Source: Herpetosiphonaceae bacterium (GTDB lineage Bacteria > Chloroflexota > Chloroflexia > Chloroflexales > Kallotenuaceae). Taken from it: 64,000 bases of DNA. The DNA is taken from the NCBI GenBank assembly GCA_013821605.1, contig JACDGP010000006.1, forward strand, positions 1-64,000, given 5' to 3'. Shown piece after piece: positions 1 to 8,736 of this stretch. Position 1 is the first letter of the stretch, and each line of letters begins with the position of its first letter. The position numbers and the translations under genes are program-made. The notes below the pieces were generated by a model. The model was not told the DNA's origin. It saw nothing but the letters and a program-made list of their open reading frames with translations, and made no database searches.

Positions 1-294
1 TTTCGCAATAGCCTGAGCCACTCGGCTTGGCGGCGACCCGTGACGAAGCACTGGTCGAGCAGTTCGGCAATATGGCCCGCCAGGAGTACCTAGCGGTCGG
101 CATACGGGTGGCCCTGCACCGAATGGCCGATCTTGCCACCGAGCCACGTTGGTCGCGCAAGACGACTTGCCCCGCAGGGCAAGCTGCCGTTCGAACTACC
201 GTCATCTATGGAGGCGGTACTGGCACAAAAGCCGGACGTGCCCTACGATTCGGAGCATCCGCTGTATCGCTTTGGTCACGGCTTAAGCTATTGA
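1..294 (+). pseudogene. Decayed GH3 beta-glucosidase remnant (5' end outside window)
   Basis: The remnant of a glycoside hydrolase family 3 beta-glucosidase-like gene. One frame (from about base 27) reads ATRDEALVEQFG...ARQEYLAVGIRVALHRMADLATEPRW, which resembles the N-terminal catalytic part of GH3 enzymes. From about base 178 a different frame reads GKLPFELPSSMEAV...DVPYDSEHPLYRFGHGLSY and stops at 292-294, which is how GH3 proteins end. The hundreds of residues that should separate these pieces are missing, and the frame changes between them and again before base 27. The gene has therefore lost its middle by deletion and is not functional. The ORF-track entry 27..359 runs out of the true frame after about base 170. 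The family call is from memory of GH3 motifs. Confidence 0.72.
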
Positions 295-324
295 GGCAGG
301 CTGCGAGCACCGGTTCAGCCTTGC

Positions 325-1110
325 TTACGCCTCGGCAGCCGTTTCCGTCTCTTCTGTGACCGGCTCGTCTTTGGGATCGTCCTTCAGCCGGATATAGCCG
401 AACCGTTCGGCGAACTCACAATCGATGCCCGCCTCACGGGCCATGCGGGCAGCCTCGGCGGCCCAATCGCGCACCATTTGTTCGCCCGACCAACCATCCA
501 ACTGGCTGTGGTGTTCTCGCAAGGCCGCGAACTTCCTGTTGAGGTCCTCAGTCGTCAACGGCACAAAGACCGTGGGATTAACGGCCGAGCCCAGATAGAT
601 TTCGCGTACATCATGCGGCTCCAGCCCTTCTTCAAGCAGGTCCAGCGCTGCCAATAGCGTATTGGCCGTCGGCATGATCGCGGCGAGTGTTGCGTCGGCC
701 ACAGCGCGGTGATCGGGGTGGTTGATATAGGTCGGGCCGTAGCGGAACAGCGGGTCCTGCGTAATCACGACATCCGGGCGGACCTTGCGAATCACGCGAG
801 CTATATCCCACCGCAACGCCAGTGAGGGCTCGACCCGTCCATCGGGATAGCCTAGGAAGGTGATGTCGGTACAGCCCAGGACAGCAGCGGCCGCGCGCTG
901 CTCGTCATGCCGAATCTTCGCCAGTTGCTCAGGCGTTTGGTTCGGGTCACGCGAGCCACTAATCCCATCTGTCACCAGGCAATAATGGATCGACGTGCCC
1001 TGGCTCTGCCAGTGGGCCAACGTACCGCCGGCGGTAAACTCAGCATCATCGGGATGCGCGGCGACGATCAGAACGCGTTTCGGTGCGGGGTTGGGTGGTT
1101 GGGGTGCCAT
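325..1110 (-). CDS. PIG-L/LmbE family zinc-dependent deacetylase
   Basis: A 261-residue cytoplasmic hydrolase of the PIG-L/LmbE family, whose members remove acetyl groups from N-acetylglucosamine-type substrates (for example MshB and BshB in low-molecular-weight thiol synthesis). The N-terminal VAAHPDDAEFTAGGTLA carries the AHPDD zinc/catalytic motif, and the HPDHRAVADA motif in the middle supplies the second metal-binding His pair. The length is normal for the family. An AAGGAG sequence precedes the ATG at 1110, which decides the start. It stands alone, with no neighbouring glycosyltransferase or ligase, so the substrate cannot be inferred; mycothiol or bacillithiol synthesis is only a family possibility. 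Confidence 0.9.
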   Translation of the reverse strand: MAPQPPNPAPKRVLIVAAHPDDAEFTAGGTLAHWQSQGTSIHYCLVTDGISGSRDPNQTPEQLAKIRHDEQRAAAAVLGCTDITFLGYPDGRVEPSLALRWDIARVIRKVRPDVVITQDPLFRYGPTYINHPDHRAVADATLAAIMPTANTLLAALDLLEEGLEPHDVREIYLGSAVNPTVFVPLTTEDLNRKFAALREHHSQLDGWSGEQMVRDWAAEAARMAREAGIDCEFAERFGYIRLKDDPKDEPVTEETETAAEA

Positions 1111-1154
1111 CTGTATTCTCCTTAAAAACCTATAATACTCGATCCAGCCTCGAT

Positions 1155-2255
1155 TTAGCCACCCGGCACCGTTAGCGGCACCGGGACCAGCAGCAAAAAG
1201 AAAACGATCAGTCCAAAGATCGCCAGCGCCGTATGTTTGCGATCCAGCCCTGGGACGTCATTAAACGGTGCCGGATGCCGGATGCCGGTGAGCAACGGCA
1301 AGACGGCCCATAAGAGCCAGGTGTGCGAAACAAAGATGCCCAGCACAACACAGACACCGATCATGGTGTAGGCCAGGTAATCGGCTTTGCGCCCGAGGAG
1401 CGCATAGGCCACATGACCACCGTCAAGTTGTCCAATCGGTAGCAGATTGAGCATCGTAATCAGCAGGCCAATCCAGGCTCCCCAAGCAATGCTGCTCAAT
1501 TCTACATCAACGCCATTGCCCGGCAGCCGCTGGCCAAAAACGATGAACTTGGCCAACAGGTAGAACAGTGAGTTCCCTTCCTGGATGCTACCCGGTGCGG
1601 AGGCACCAACCGTGGACACATGCAACCCTAGAAAGAGCAATGGCACCGCGACCACGAGACCGGCGAGTGGTCCGGCGATGCCGACCTCCAGCAAAGTCCG
1701 CCGGTCTTCAAGCGGCTCGCGCTGCACGATCACCGCGCCCATCGTGCCGGTCAGCGTGATGCCCGGAGGCATGGGAATGAAGTATGGCCAGCTCATCGGC
1801 GCGCCTCGCAGACGGCCGACGATGAAATGGCCCATCTCATGCGTCCCCAGGATGCCCAAGAGCGTCAGCATAAACGGCAAGCCACGCAAGATGCTGAGTG
1901 GTTGTCCGAACGGATCGGCCCCTTCGCTCAGGGCTCCATTCAGCAGCACCGTGATGATCGTCACGACCAGCAAAACAACGTTGATCCATAGCCGTGCCGG
2001 CTTGTGCTGGATCACCCCAGGCCGGGCAACGAGCTCCACACCGTCGACGGTACGTGTCACAAAAGGGGTAAAGCCCACGGCTTCGAGCCGCTGGCGCAGT
2101 GGCCGGTAGACGCGCTGCGCATCGACCAGTAGCCGGCCATGCAACACGACACTGCCATTAGGCTGAATAATATAATCCTCGATCTGCATAAAGTCGCGGG
2201 CTGCAGCACGCACTGCATCCGGCGCGGTTACAGCATCGATCAAAAGCTGTTGCAT
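1155..2255 (-). CDS. Site-2 protease (M50) family membrane metalloprotease
   Basis: An intramembrane zinc metalloprotease of the M50/site-2 protease family, 366 residues from the chosen start. The zinc motif HEMGH is at about residues 139-143, followed by a proline-rich FIPMPPG segment, and the second motif NLLPIGQLDGGH (third ligand Asp near 288) lies in a later membrane segment. The organisation (a soluble N-terminal domain of about 90 residues, then TM helices) resembles plant EGY and cyanobacterial S2P homologues. The ORF track starts at 2426, but that overlaps the upstream exchanger, lacks a ribosome site and gives a non-homologous N-terminus. AGAGGA sits 8 bases before the ATG at 2255; an ATG at 2294 is the alternative. 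Substrate unknown. Confidence 0.87.
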   Translation of the reverse strand: MQQLLIDAVTAPDAVRAAARDFMQIEDYIIQPNGSVVLHGRLLVDAQRVYRPLRQRLEAVGFTPFVTRTVDGVELVARPGVIQHKPARLWINVVLLVVTIITVLLNGALSEGADPFGQPLSILRGLPFMLTLLGILGTHEMGHFIVGRLRGAPMSWPYFIPMPPGITLTGTMGAVIVQREPLEDRRTLLEVGIAGPLAGLVVAVPLLFLGLHVSTVGASAPGSIQEGNSLFYLLAKFIVFGQRLPGNGVDVELSSIAWGAWIGLLITMLNLLPIGQLDGGHVAYALLGRKADYLAYTMIGVCVVLGIFVSHTWLLWAVLPLLTGIRHPAPFNDVPGLDRKHTALAIFGLIVFFLLLVPVPLTVPGG

Positions 2256-2337
2256 CCGCTGTCCTCTTGATACCAGCCCTGTCTGGCTGTTCATATTTAT
2301 TGTAGCAAGATATGCAGCGGACAACGGGTGCATCCCA

Positions 2338-3399
2338 TCAGCCCCACCAGAACGAGGCGGCGATGATGCCGTACAAGCCGAGCAGCGCCACGCCTTCCAG
2401 CCAGATCGATTCGCCATCGTAAACAATGATCGCGCTTAAAGCCGTCGTCAAGCCGAGCGCGGCAACCAGCAGCGGCGGCAAGACGAGCGTGAGATGCGTC
2501 GTGCCCACCACGAAGCTCAGCAACACCAGTGCCGGTGTCAGGGCCAGAGCGACCTGTAACGAGCTATTCAAAATCACGCTGATCGCGAAGTCGGGCTTGT
2601 TACGAGCTGCCAGCTGAATACCGACCACATTTTCGACCGCGTTGCCGGCAATCGCCACGATCACCAGGCCGGTGAAGGCCTGCGAGATATGCAGAACTTT
2701 GATCGCCGGACCGAGTGCTGCGACGAACCAGTCGGAAACAAAGGCCGAGCCAACCCCTGCCAGCACCAGTAGCGTGATTGCCAGCCATAGCGGCCAGCCT
2801 TGACCTTTTTCCTCTTCATCCTCTACGGCCACCGCGCCCCCACTCACAGAAAACGGGATGCTCGCGACGAACACCACTAATAACACGATGGCACACGCAA
2901 TACTTAGTGTCTCGGCGTGCGAGCCGGCCGGTGTGTGCAGCTTTTGGGCAAGCGTCGGCACAACCAGCGCCGAAACCGCCAGCAGTGTGAGCGTCGCAAT
3001 CACGCGGGGCTGCTCCTTGGCAAAGCGCTGCGTGCCGTTACGTAGACCACCGACCAGAAATGCGAGGCCCAGCACGAGCAAACTGTTGCCTAAGATCGAA
3101 CCAACCAGTGCTGCCTGTACGACATCCAGCAATCCCGCCCGTAAGGCAAAAATGCCGACGAAGAGCTCCGGCAAGTTGCCGATTGCCGATTGCAACACAC
3201 CGGTCGCGGCCGGACCCAAGTGGGTGCCAAGTTGTTCGGTAGCGTCGCCCACAATCGCAGCGAGCATTGCCAGCGCAACCCCGGCCACGACGAAAGACAA
3301 CACCGCGTTGCCATGTTCAAAATCCAAGATACCGGCGAAGATCGTCGCAATAATGCCAACGGCGAGCAAGATCCGTGTTTTCAGCGACAGCATACCCAT
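2338..3399 (-). CDS. CAX-family calcium/proton (cation) exchanger
   Basis: A polytopic inner-membrane antiporter of the CaCA superfamily, CAX type, exporting Ca2+ or another divalent cation in exchange for protons. It shows the two inverted repeats typical of the family: GNLPELFVGIFAL in the first half and GNAVENVVGIQLA in the second, each with the acidic ion-binding residue, separated by an acidic stretch VEDEEEKGQG between the halves. About eleven hydrophobic segments are visible in 353 residues, a normal family length. The start at 3399 is chosen because AGGAGG lies nine bases upstream; the longer ORF to 3474 adds a non-hydrophobic tail without a ribosome site. The gene runs divergently from the hydrolase at 3500. 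Confidence 0.88.
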   Translation of the reverse strand: MGMLSLKTRILLAVGIIATIFAGILDFEHGNAVLSFVVAGVALAMLAAIVGDATEQLGTHLGPAATGVLQSAIGNLPELFVGIFALRAGLLDVVQAALVGSILGNSLLVLGLAFLVGGLRNGTQRFAKEQPRVIATLTLLAVSALVVPTLAQKLHTPAGSHAETLSIACAIVLLVVFVASIPFSVSGGAVAVEDEEEKGQGWPLWLAITLLVLAGVGSAFVSDWFVAALGPAIKVLHISQAFTGLVIVAIAGNAVENVVGIQLAARNKPDFAISVILNSSLQVALALTPALVLLSFVVGTTHLTLVLPPLLVAALGLTTALSAIIVYDGESIWLEGVALLGLYGIIAASFWWG

Positions 3400-3499
3400 G
3401 CACTGTGTTCCTCCTGCCGCGCAAGTATATGCGAAAATGCCGGCTGCCGATGGCACTGCTGTACAATGCTCCAAGAGTTTAAATAATGCCGGAGGCCGC

Positions 3500-4450
3500 G
3501 TGCTCTATCATAATCTCGATCCCGAGTTGCCCCGTAACTTGCCCGATCTATTGCGCTGGCGCTTAAGCCGGCGCAACTTGCCGCCACCACCTGTTGAGCG
3601 CACCGTCTTGCCGCAATCTATCCATAATGATGGCAGCGCCCTTCGCACCGGCGACAATACCTTGACGTGGATCGGCCATGCCAGCATTGTGCTGCAGCTG
3701 GACGGCTATACGATTCTATGTGATCCCGTATGGAGCAACGCCATCACGCGCTTCGTTCCCCGTTTATCGCAGCCCGGTCTGAACTTGGAAAATGTACCGC
3801 CGCCCGATCTCGTCTTGCTTTCGCATAACCATTATGATCATCTTGATTTGCCAACCTTGCGGCGGCTCGATCCCAAGACCCAAATCTTTGTTCCGGCAGG
3901 CCTCCGCCAGTATATGCACCGGAGAGGCTTTCGCCATGTGCAAGAGTTTGGCTGGTGGGACAGCACCACGGTTGGCCCCTTGCGCATCACCTTTGTACCG
4001 GCACAGCATTGGAGCCGGCGCTTGCCATGGGATACCAACAAAAGCTGGTGGGGCGGCTATGTCATTGAAGGCACGCAGCGCGTCTACTTCGCTGGCGATT
4101 CGGCCTTGTTCTCCGGTTTCCAGGAAGTTGCGGCGCGCTTTCCCCGGCTAGATTGGGCGATCCTGCCCATTGGCGCCTATGATCCGCGTTGGTTTATGGT
4201 CGGTGTGCATATGAATCCCGAAGAGGCCGGCGAGGTCTGGAAGCTGCTCGGTGCCCAGCACATGCTGCCGATCCACTATGGTACCTTTCGCCTAACCGAC
4301 GAGCCCGTTGGCGAACCGGCGCTCCGGCTGCGGGCCTGGTGGGAGGCTCAAGGGTTGGAGCAAGACCGGTTGTGGATGCCGCAGCTGGGCGAAACGCGCC
4401 GTCTGGACCGCATCGAGCAGGAGCAACCCCTGCAGCCGGTGGGAGCCTGA
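3500..4450 (+). CDS. MBL-fold metal-dependent hydrolase (NAPE-PLD / UlaG-like)
   Basis: A 316-residue metallo-beta-lactamase-fold hydrolase of the branch containing N-acyl-phosphatidylethanolamine phospholipase D and UlaG. The signature HNHYDH (His109, His111, Asp113, His114) is intact. Later ligands are visible as PAQHWSRR, FAGDSALFSG and PIHYGTF. The N-terminal WIGHASIVLQLDGYTILCDPVW is typical of this branch. The track lists this frame from 2858, but that long N-terminus only mirrors the exchanger gene on the other strand. A GTG at 3500 with GGAGG just upstream is the likely start. The next gene follows after 24 bases, so the two may be cotranscribed. Substrate cannot be told from sequence. 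Confidence 0.87.
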   Translation: MLYHNLDPELPRNLPDLLRWRLSRRNLPPPPVERTVLPQSIHNDGSALRTGDNTLTWIGHASIVLQLDGYTILCDPVWSNAITRFVPRLSQPGLNLENVPPPDLVLLSHNHYDHLDLPTLRRLDPKTQIFVPAGLRQYMHRRGFRHVQEFGWWDSTTVGPLRITFVPAQHWSRRLPWDTNKSWWGGYVIEGTQRVYFAGDSALFSGFQEVAARFPRLDWAILPIGAYDPRWFMVGVHMNPEEAGEVWKLLGAQHMLPIHYGTFRLTDEPVGEPALRLRAWWEAQGLEQDRLWMPQLGETRRLDRIEQEQPLQPVGA

Positions 4451-4474
4451 CTGTATTAATAAGGAGGGTTGGCG

Positions 4475-5254
4475 ATGCAACTTGATCATCTGGTCATCCT
4501 GGTACCCGACCTATATATAGCGATTCTGGATTACACCACGCTGGGTTTTACCGTTACGCCCGGTGGCGCGCATGCCGATGGTTTGACCGAGAACGCCTTG
4601 ATTCCGTTTGCGGACGGGAGCTACCTTGAGCTTATTGCTTTTAATGATCCTGGAACCCCTCAGCTGCATCGCTGGTGGCGTTTCGTTGGGATGGGTAGTG
4701 GATTGATCGACTACGCGCTGGGCTGTTCGGCGCTCCAGGCGGAGATCGACATGTTGTCCAGCAAACAGATCGCCTTCGATGGCCCCCATCCTAATGGCCG
4801 GCAACGACCGGATGGCACCGAGTTACGTTGGCTCGGCGCCTTTGCGCCGGAAGGCCAAGGACTGCCATTTTTGATCGAGGATCGGACACCCCGCAACCTG
4901 CGCGTGCCCACCGGTGATGCAACGCAGCATCCTAACGGTGTGCTAGGTGTGAGCCGGGTCGTTGTGGGTGTTACGGATCTGCAGGCGACGGCGGAGCACT
5001 ATGGACTGTTGCTCGATGAGCGACCTTCCGACCGCGCTCATGATGTGGACCTGGCCGCCGACATTGTGCATCTGCCGCTTAGCCAGGCTACGCTGGTACT
5101 TGCTCAGCCAACCGAGCACGCTAGCCCGCTCGCTGCACAGCTTGCAGCACGCGGCCCGGGTATGTATGCGGCGGGGTTGACCGTGGCACCTGAACAAGCA
5201 ACCGGCTGGCTGGAACCGCGCCGCACGCACGGTGCGCGCTTGCAGCTGGTCTAG
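4475..5254 (+). CDS. Glyoxalase-like (VOC fold) domain protein
   Basis: A 259-residue protein of the glyoxalase-like group (vicinal oxygen chelate fold, two half-modules). The N-terminus MQLDHLVILVPDL and the middle GVSRVVVGVTDLQATAEHYG are the two beta-alpha-beta-beta-beta module starts, and FADGSYLELIAF is the usual second strand pair of this group. It has no recognisable specificity motif and is probably a cytoplasmic lyase, isomerase or binding protein. The start is decided by AAGGAGG seven bases before the ATG at 4475; the TTG at 4469 in the track lies too close to that site. It lies downstream of the MBL-fold hydrolase in the same direction. Confidence 0.8.
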   Translation: MQLDHLVILVPDLYIAILDYTTLGFTVTPGGAHADGLTENALIPFADGSYLELIAFNDPGTPQLHRWWRFVGMGSGLIDYALGCSALQAEIDMLSSKQIAFDGPHPNGRQRPDGTELRWLGAFAPEGQGLPFLIEDRTPRNLRVPTGDATQHPNGVLGVSRVVVGVTDLQATAEHYGLLLDERPSDRAHDVDLAADIVHLPLSQATLVLAQPTEHASPLAAQLAARGPGMYAAGLTVAPEQATGWLEPRRTHGARLQLV

Positions 5255-5301
5255 CATTCCTTGGATTATCCTGCCCGGTTCGCAAGGCGTTCGCCCTTGT
5301 C

Positions 5302-5310
5302 TGCTATAAT
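5302..5310 (+). promoter_or_regulatory. Extended -10 promoter for the response regulator
   Basis: TGCTATAAT is an extended -10 element (TGn plus TATAAT). No good -35 box lies 16-18 bases upstream. It sits 40 bases before the response-regulator start, after the end of the glyoxalase-like gene, so the regulator probably has its own transcript. Confidence 0.5.
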
Positions 5311-5350
5311 GCGCGACGTTGTGCCTCTTGTTGATCCGGGAAGGACTGGG

Positions 5351-5722
5351 ATGCCCAAAACCATATTCGTCATCGACGATGACCTGGGAATGCAGCTTGT
5401 ACTTGAAATCGCCTTGAAGGATGCCGGCTATGAGATGGTCGCAGCCTCCGATGGCTTGCAAGGGATCGAGCGCTTGGCAACGCTCCAGCCCGACCTCGTG
5501 ATCTCCGATGTGATGATGCCCCAGCTTGATGGTGTACAGGTTTTTAACCTGCTGAAGCAGCGTTTGCAAGACCAGGGCATTCCCATCATTATCATGACCG
5601 CGCTCAGCCGTAAACCCTGGTTTGCCGATATGGAAGCCGAGGGCGCGGTCATTATCCAGAAGCCGTTTGACGTAGACCATTTATTGGATATGATCCGGCT
5701 GCTATTGGACGAAGGGTCCTAG
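5351..5722 (+). CDS. Single-domain response regulator (CheY-like receiver)
   Basis: A 123-residue stand-alone receiver domain. All phosphotransfer residues are present: the acidic cluster DDD at 9-11, phospho-acceptor Asp53 in DLVISDVMMP, Thr83 in IIIMTALS, and Lys104 in IIQKPFD. No output domain follows, so it must act by binding a partner or as a phosphorelay intermediate. No histidine kinase is in the window. The start at 5351 follows GGAAGGA by six bases; the track's 30-residue N-terminal extension has no receiver homology and spans the promoter element. Confidence 0.92.
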   Translation: MPKTIFVIDDDLGMQLVLEIALKDAGYEMVAASDGLQGIERLATLQPDLVISDVMMPQLDGVQVFNLLKQRLQDQGIPIIIMTALSRKPWFADMEAEGAVIIQKPFDVDHLLDMIRLLLDEGS

Positions 5723-5738
5723 CTCCGCTCATAGCCGC

Positions 5739-7043
5739 TCATGCTGGTAAGCTTTGTTCGTTTTGTACCAGTGTCGCACATTGTTCACCACTCAAGATTG
5801 CTCCATTAATACTGCTCGCTTCGGTCCACTCGGCTGCGATATACAGTCCGGGGATCGGTGTCCCATCGGCATGCGCAGCTTGATTACCGGGCAATCGGCT
5901 GCTGATGCCGGGCGGCTGATCGAACTGGGCATACGTGATGCGATACACCTTGAGTGGGTAATAGGTGTCGAGCGCAGCCAGCGCCCCTGCATCGCCTGCC
6001 CACATTCGGCGTAAATCCCTCATCGCCCGACCAACCAGCTCGCGATCATCCCCGGCCGGCGTGCCCAAGATCGTCGCACTCAGCAGATGGCGTCCCTCCG
6101 GTGCACACTCGGGTGCGACCGCTGACAATTGCTGCGCATTGTTCACGAAGGCATCTGCGTTAGCATTGAGCATAATCTTTTTGCCCTGGTAGACCGGTCT
6201 GCGCCCCGCGAAATAGATTGCAACGGTTTGCCGTGCACCTGCGGGTGTCGGCATATCAACCAGCCTGTGCGCTGCGGGCGCATCCGTCGCCAGGACAACC
6301 GCATCGGCATCAAGCTCTTGTCCGTCCCGTAGCCGTACGCCGCTAACGCGATCTCCGCTGTAACGCAAGCTCTCCACCGACGTATTGAGTCGAATGGCTC
6401 CTGCCGCTGCCAGTGGTGCTGCCAACTGTTCGGTGATCGCCCCCATCCCCGCCGCCGGAATGACCGTGTTGCCGCGTGCCAGCATCTCAAAATAAAAGGC
6501 GAAGGCGGCGGCTGTCGTCGCTAATGGCCGCTCCAGAAAAATCCCCCCATAAAAGGGCCGAAAAAAGCGATCAATCGTGGCCTGAGTAAAGCCCTGCGCC
6601 TGAAGGAATGCGATAGTCGACTGCTCCCCAAAGCGTTGTGGATCACGTCCACTCCAGCCCAGGGCCAGCACAAGCCGTAGCGTACGTAGCTTGTCGAGCA
6701 GCGGAATCTCGGGCGTCCTTATGGCCGCGATCACGTCCTTCAGCTGCCGGTCGCGCAGGGGATCAGTTAAGATCGAGCGCTGCCCATTGCGGCAGATCAA
6801 CGCGCCAGGATCGAAGGCTCGCAGCTCCAGCTCAGTCAGGTCGAGCTGTCGTCGTGCAGCGGGATAGCCATCGAACAAAACCTGGAAGCCCCGGTCACAC
6901 GTATAGCCATCGATCTGATCTGACCGTACCCGTCCCCCGACCCCATCTGCTGCTTCCAGGACGACGACCTCCTGTCCCGCTTTGTGTAAAAGTCGTGCAC
7001 AGGTGAGCCCGGCCAGCCCCGCACCGACGACAAGAATCTTCAC
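5739..7043 (-). CDS. FAD-dependent oxidoreductase, phytoene desaturase/amine oxidase superfamily
   Basis: A 434-residue flavoprotein. The N-terminal ILVVGAGLAGLTCARLL is the FAD dinucleotide-binding loop (GxGxxG at residues 7-12), followed by the acidic end of strand 2 (VVLEA) and the VGGRVRSDQIDGYTCDRGFQV motif typical of flavin monoamine oxidases, protoporphyrinogen oxidase and carotenoid desaturases. The C-terminal IPGLYIAAEWTEASSINGAILSG is the second FAD-contact motif. Start is a GTG with AGAGG upstream. A second member of the superfamily (crtI-like) begins at 63485 but the two are not neighbours, so I do not assign this one to carotenoid synthesis. Confidence 0.88.
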   Translation of the reverse strand: MKILVVGAGLAGLTCARLLHKAGQEVVVLEAADGVGGRVRSDQIDGYTCDRGFQVLFDGYPAARRQLDLTELELRAFDPGALICRNGQRSILTDPLRDRQLKDVIAAIRTPEIPLLDKLRTLRLVLALGWSGRDPQRFGEQSTIAFLQAQGFTQATIDRFFRPFYGGIFLERPLATTAAAFAFYFEMLARGNTVIPAAGMGAITEQLAAPLAAAGAIRLNTSVESLRYSGDRVSGVRLRDGQELDADAVVLATDAPAAHRLVDMPTPAGARQTVAIYFAGRRPVYQGKKIMLNANADAFVNNAQQLSAVAPECAPEGRHLLSATILGTPAGDDRELVGRAMRDLRRMWAGDAGALAALDTYYPLKVYRITYAQFDQPPGISSRLPGNQAAHADGTPIPGLYIAAEWTEASSINGAILSGEQCATLVQNEQSLPA

Positions 7044-7133
7044 ATATACCTCTGCTCAATCATACAAACCGGCGCATTATAGCATCCGCTGCTCATTGCC
7101 CAGCATACCTTTGATCCCTCGCACCTGCACGCC

Positions 7134-8105
7134 CTAAACGGCTGCCCCTTCAACCATCATCTCTTGTACTGTCTGCAGCCAGCGTTGCTGGTCGTGCAGC
7201 GCGCCGCGCGCCGCCTCCAATCCGACGAGCCGGAATCGCAACTGGTCACCCGGCAACAATTGGGCTGCAAGTGGCAGGTCAGCACCAATAACCGTGCCGA
7301 TGATCGGATAGCCACCGGTCGTTTGTGCATCGGCCATCAGCAAAATCGGTGCTCCCCCCGGCGGTACCTGCACCACACCCGGTAACACTCCACCCGAAGG
7401 TAAATTTGTCCCCGCAGCGTCTAAGCCTGTTCCCTTTAGGCGGTAGCCCATCCGGTCACACTCGTTGCTGAGCGTATAGGTGGTCGCTTGCCAGCGCTTG
7501 ATAGCGCCGGCATGGAACAGATGCAGATGTGGTCCCGCAATCGAGCGTAGTTCCGGCATGCTGCTATATGGCGGGCGGTGCTCGGGCGGCAGCCACCTCA
7601 GTCTTGGCCGTTGGCCTTGATACGCCTCCACAATATCCCCGCGACGCAATGCGCGTCCCTCGAAGCCGCCCCAGCCGTCGGGCAAATATGTACTGCGCGA
7701 GCTGAGAACGGGATCGACGGCAATACCACCTGCCACACCTAGGTATGCTCGCGCACCACGTTGCCGGTGCATGAAGGCCAACTGTTGTCCTGCTTCTACT
7801 GTATACGTCGCCCAACCTGGCAATGCGCTATCATCAAGCATCGCGCCTAAGTCGGCCCCCGTCACCGTAACGATCGTCGCCGTCAGCACTCGTAATCGCA
7901 GGCCGCTCAGCAGCACCTCTAAGACGGCTGCCTCTGGCGTATTGCTAAGGAGCATATTCGCGGCGCGGTAGGCAAAGCGATCAAGTGCTCCGCTTTCTGG
8001 TACACCCACCGCGCGATAGCCACGCCGTCCACCGTCCTGCATCGTTGTTTGCAGGCCAGCTTGGAGTACTTCAAAAATGGGTTGCTTGGGCGACGAACTG
8101 TACAT
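7134..8105 (-). CDS. pxpC: 5-oxoprolinase subunit PxpC (biotin-dependent carboxyltransferase family)
   Basis: Third subunit of the prokaryotic ATP-dependent 5-oxoprolinase PxpABC, which hydrolyses 5-oxoproline (a damage product of glutamine and glutamate) to glutamate. The AHS2/KipA-family signatures are LQAGLQTTMQDGGRRGYRAVGVPESGALD at the N-terminus, TVTGADLGAML, and GVLPGVVQVPPGGAPILLMADAQTTGGYP in the second half. The chosen start at 8105 (323 residues) overlaps the end of pxpB by 35 bases; the 23 extra residues in the track are non-homologous. It is the last gene of the pxpA-pxpB-pxpC operon. Confidence 0.93.
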   Translation of the reverse strand: MYSSSPKQPIFEVLQAGLQTTMQDGGRRGYRAVGVPESGALDRFAYRAANMLLSNTPEAAVLEVLLSGLRLRVLTATIVTVTGADLGAMLDDSALPGWATYTVEAGQQLAFMHRQRGARAYLGVAGGIAVDPVLSSRSTYLPDGWGGFEGRALRRGDIVEAYQGQRPRLRWLPPEHRPPYSSMPELRSIAGPHLHLFHAGAIKRWQATTYTLSNECDRMGYRLKGTGLDAAGTNLPSGGVLPGVVQVPPGGAPILLMADAQTTGGYPIIGTVIGADLPLAAQLLPGDQLRFRLVGLEAARGALHDQQRWLQTVQEMMVEGAAV

Positions 8106-8736
8106 AATCACCCGGCGCGAGGAGCGCCGGAGGTTCACGCTCCGGATCGAACAGGAGCACCGTGGTGCGACCAATCAGATGCCAACCACCCGGTGCCGCT
8201 GCCGGATAAATGCCACTCCGTCCATTGGCAATCGCCACCGAGCCAGCCGGGACCATCACCCGTGGCACGCTCCGCCGGGGCAAATTGAGCACCACCGGCA
8301 AACCGCCCAGGTATGGAAAGCCCGGCATGAAGCCGATCATCTCGACCGGAAACGGCGCGGCGGTGTGCAACCGCACGACCTCAGCTAACGTCAGGCCCGT
8401 GGCCGCAGCAACCTCCTCCAGATCCGGTCCTGCTCTACCACCATACTCGACAGTAATCGAAATCGTCCGTGACGTCGCTACGACCGGTGGCACCACATCT
8501 TCGTACCTGCACACCTGCTCCACCAGCGCTGCCCGCGAGATCGTCAGGCTGTCATAGCATAGGAGCAAGGTTGTACTTGCCGGCACATAGTCATAGACCC
8601 CCGGCAAGTGGTCGGCAAGTAAACGGCGAGCTAATTCACGCAGTCGGCCCGCATAATCGCCCGTAGCTGGAGCACGCCCAATCAGCAAACCACCCTCACC
8701 AACATCGGCAAATGTCCACTGTGGTGTGGTCGTCAT
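8071..8736 (-). CDS. pxpB: 5-oxoprolinase subunit PxpB (KipI/AHS1 family)
   Basis: Second subunit of 5-oxoprolinase, 221 residues. The AHS1/KipI family signature is clear: ISITVEYGGRAGPDLEEVAAATGL and the motif MIGFMPGFPYLGGLP, followed by PRVMVPAGSVAIANGRSGIYP. KipI in Bacillus was first described as an inhibitor of the KinA kinase, but beside pxpA and pxpC the enzymatic role is the better reading. The start is fixed by the TAATG overlap with pxpA: the ATG at 8736 shares its A with the last base of the pxpA stop, pointing to translational coupling. The track's start at 8868 is 44 residues too long. Confidence 0.93.
   Translation of the reverse strand: MTTTPQWTFADVGEGGLLIGRAPATGDYAGRLRELARRLLADHLPGVYDYVPASTTLLLCYDSLTISRAALVEQVCRYEDVVPPVVATSRTISITVEYGGRAGPDLEEVAAATGLTLAEVVRLHTAAPFPVEMIGFMPGFPYLGGLPVVLNLPRRSVPRVMVPAGSVAIANGRSGIYPAAAPGGWHLIGRTTVLLFDPEREPPALLAPGDYVQFVAQATHF

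Noticed and set aside
2858-3499. Long N-terminal extension of the MBL-fold ORF
   Set aside because: The stretch is antisense to the CAX exchanger and Ser/Thr/Ala-rich without homology; the GTG at 3500 has a ribosome site and the proper domain start.
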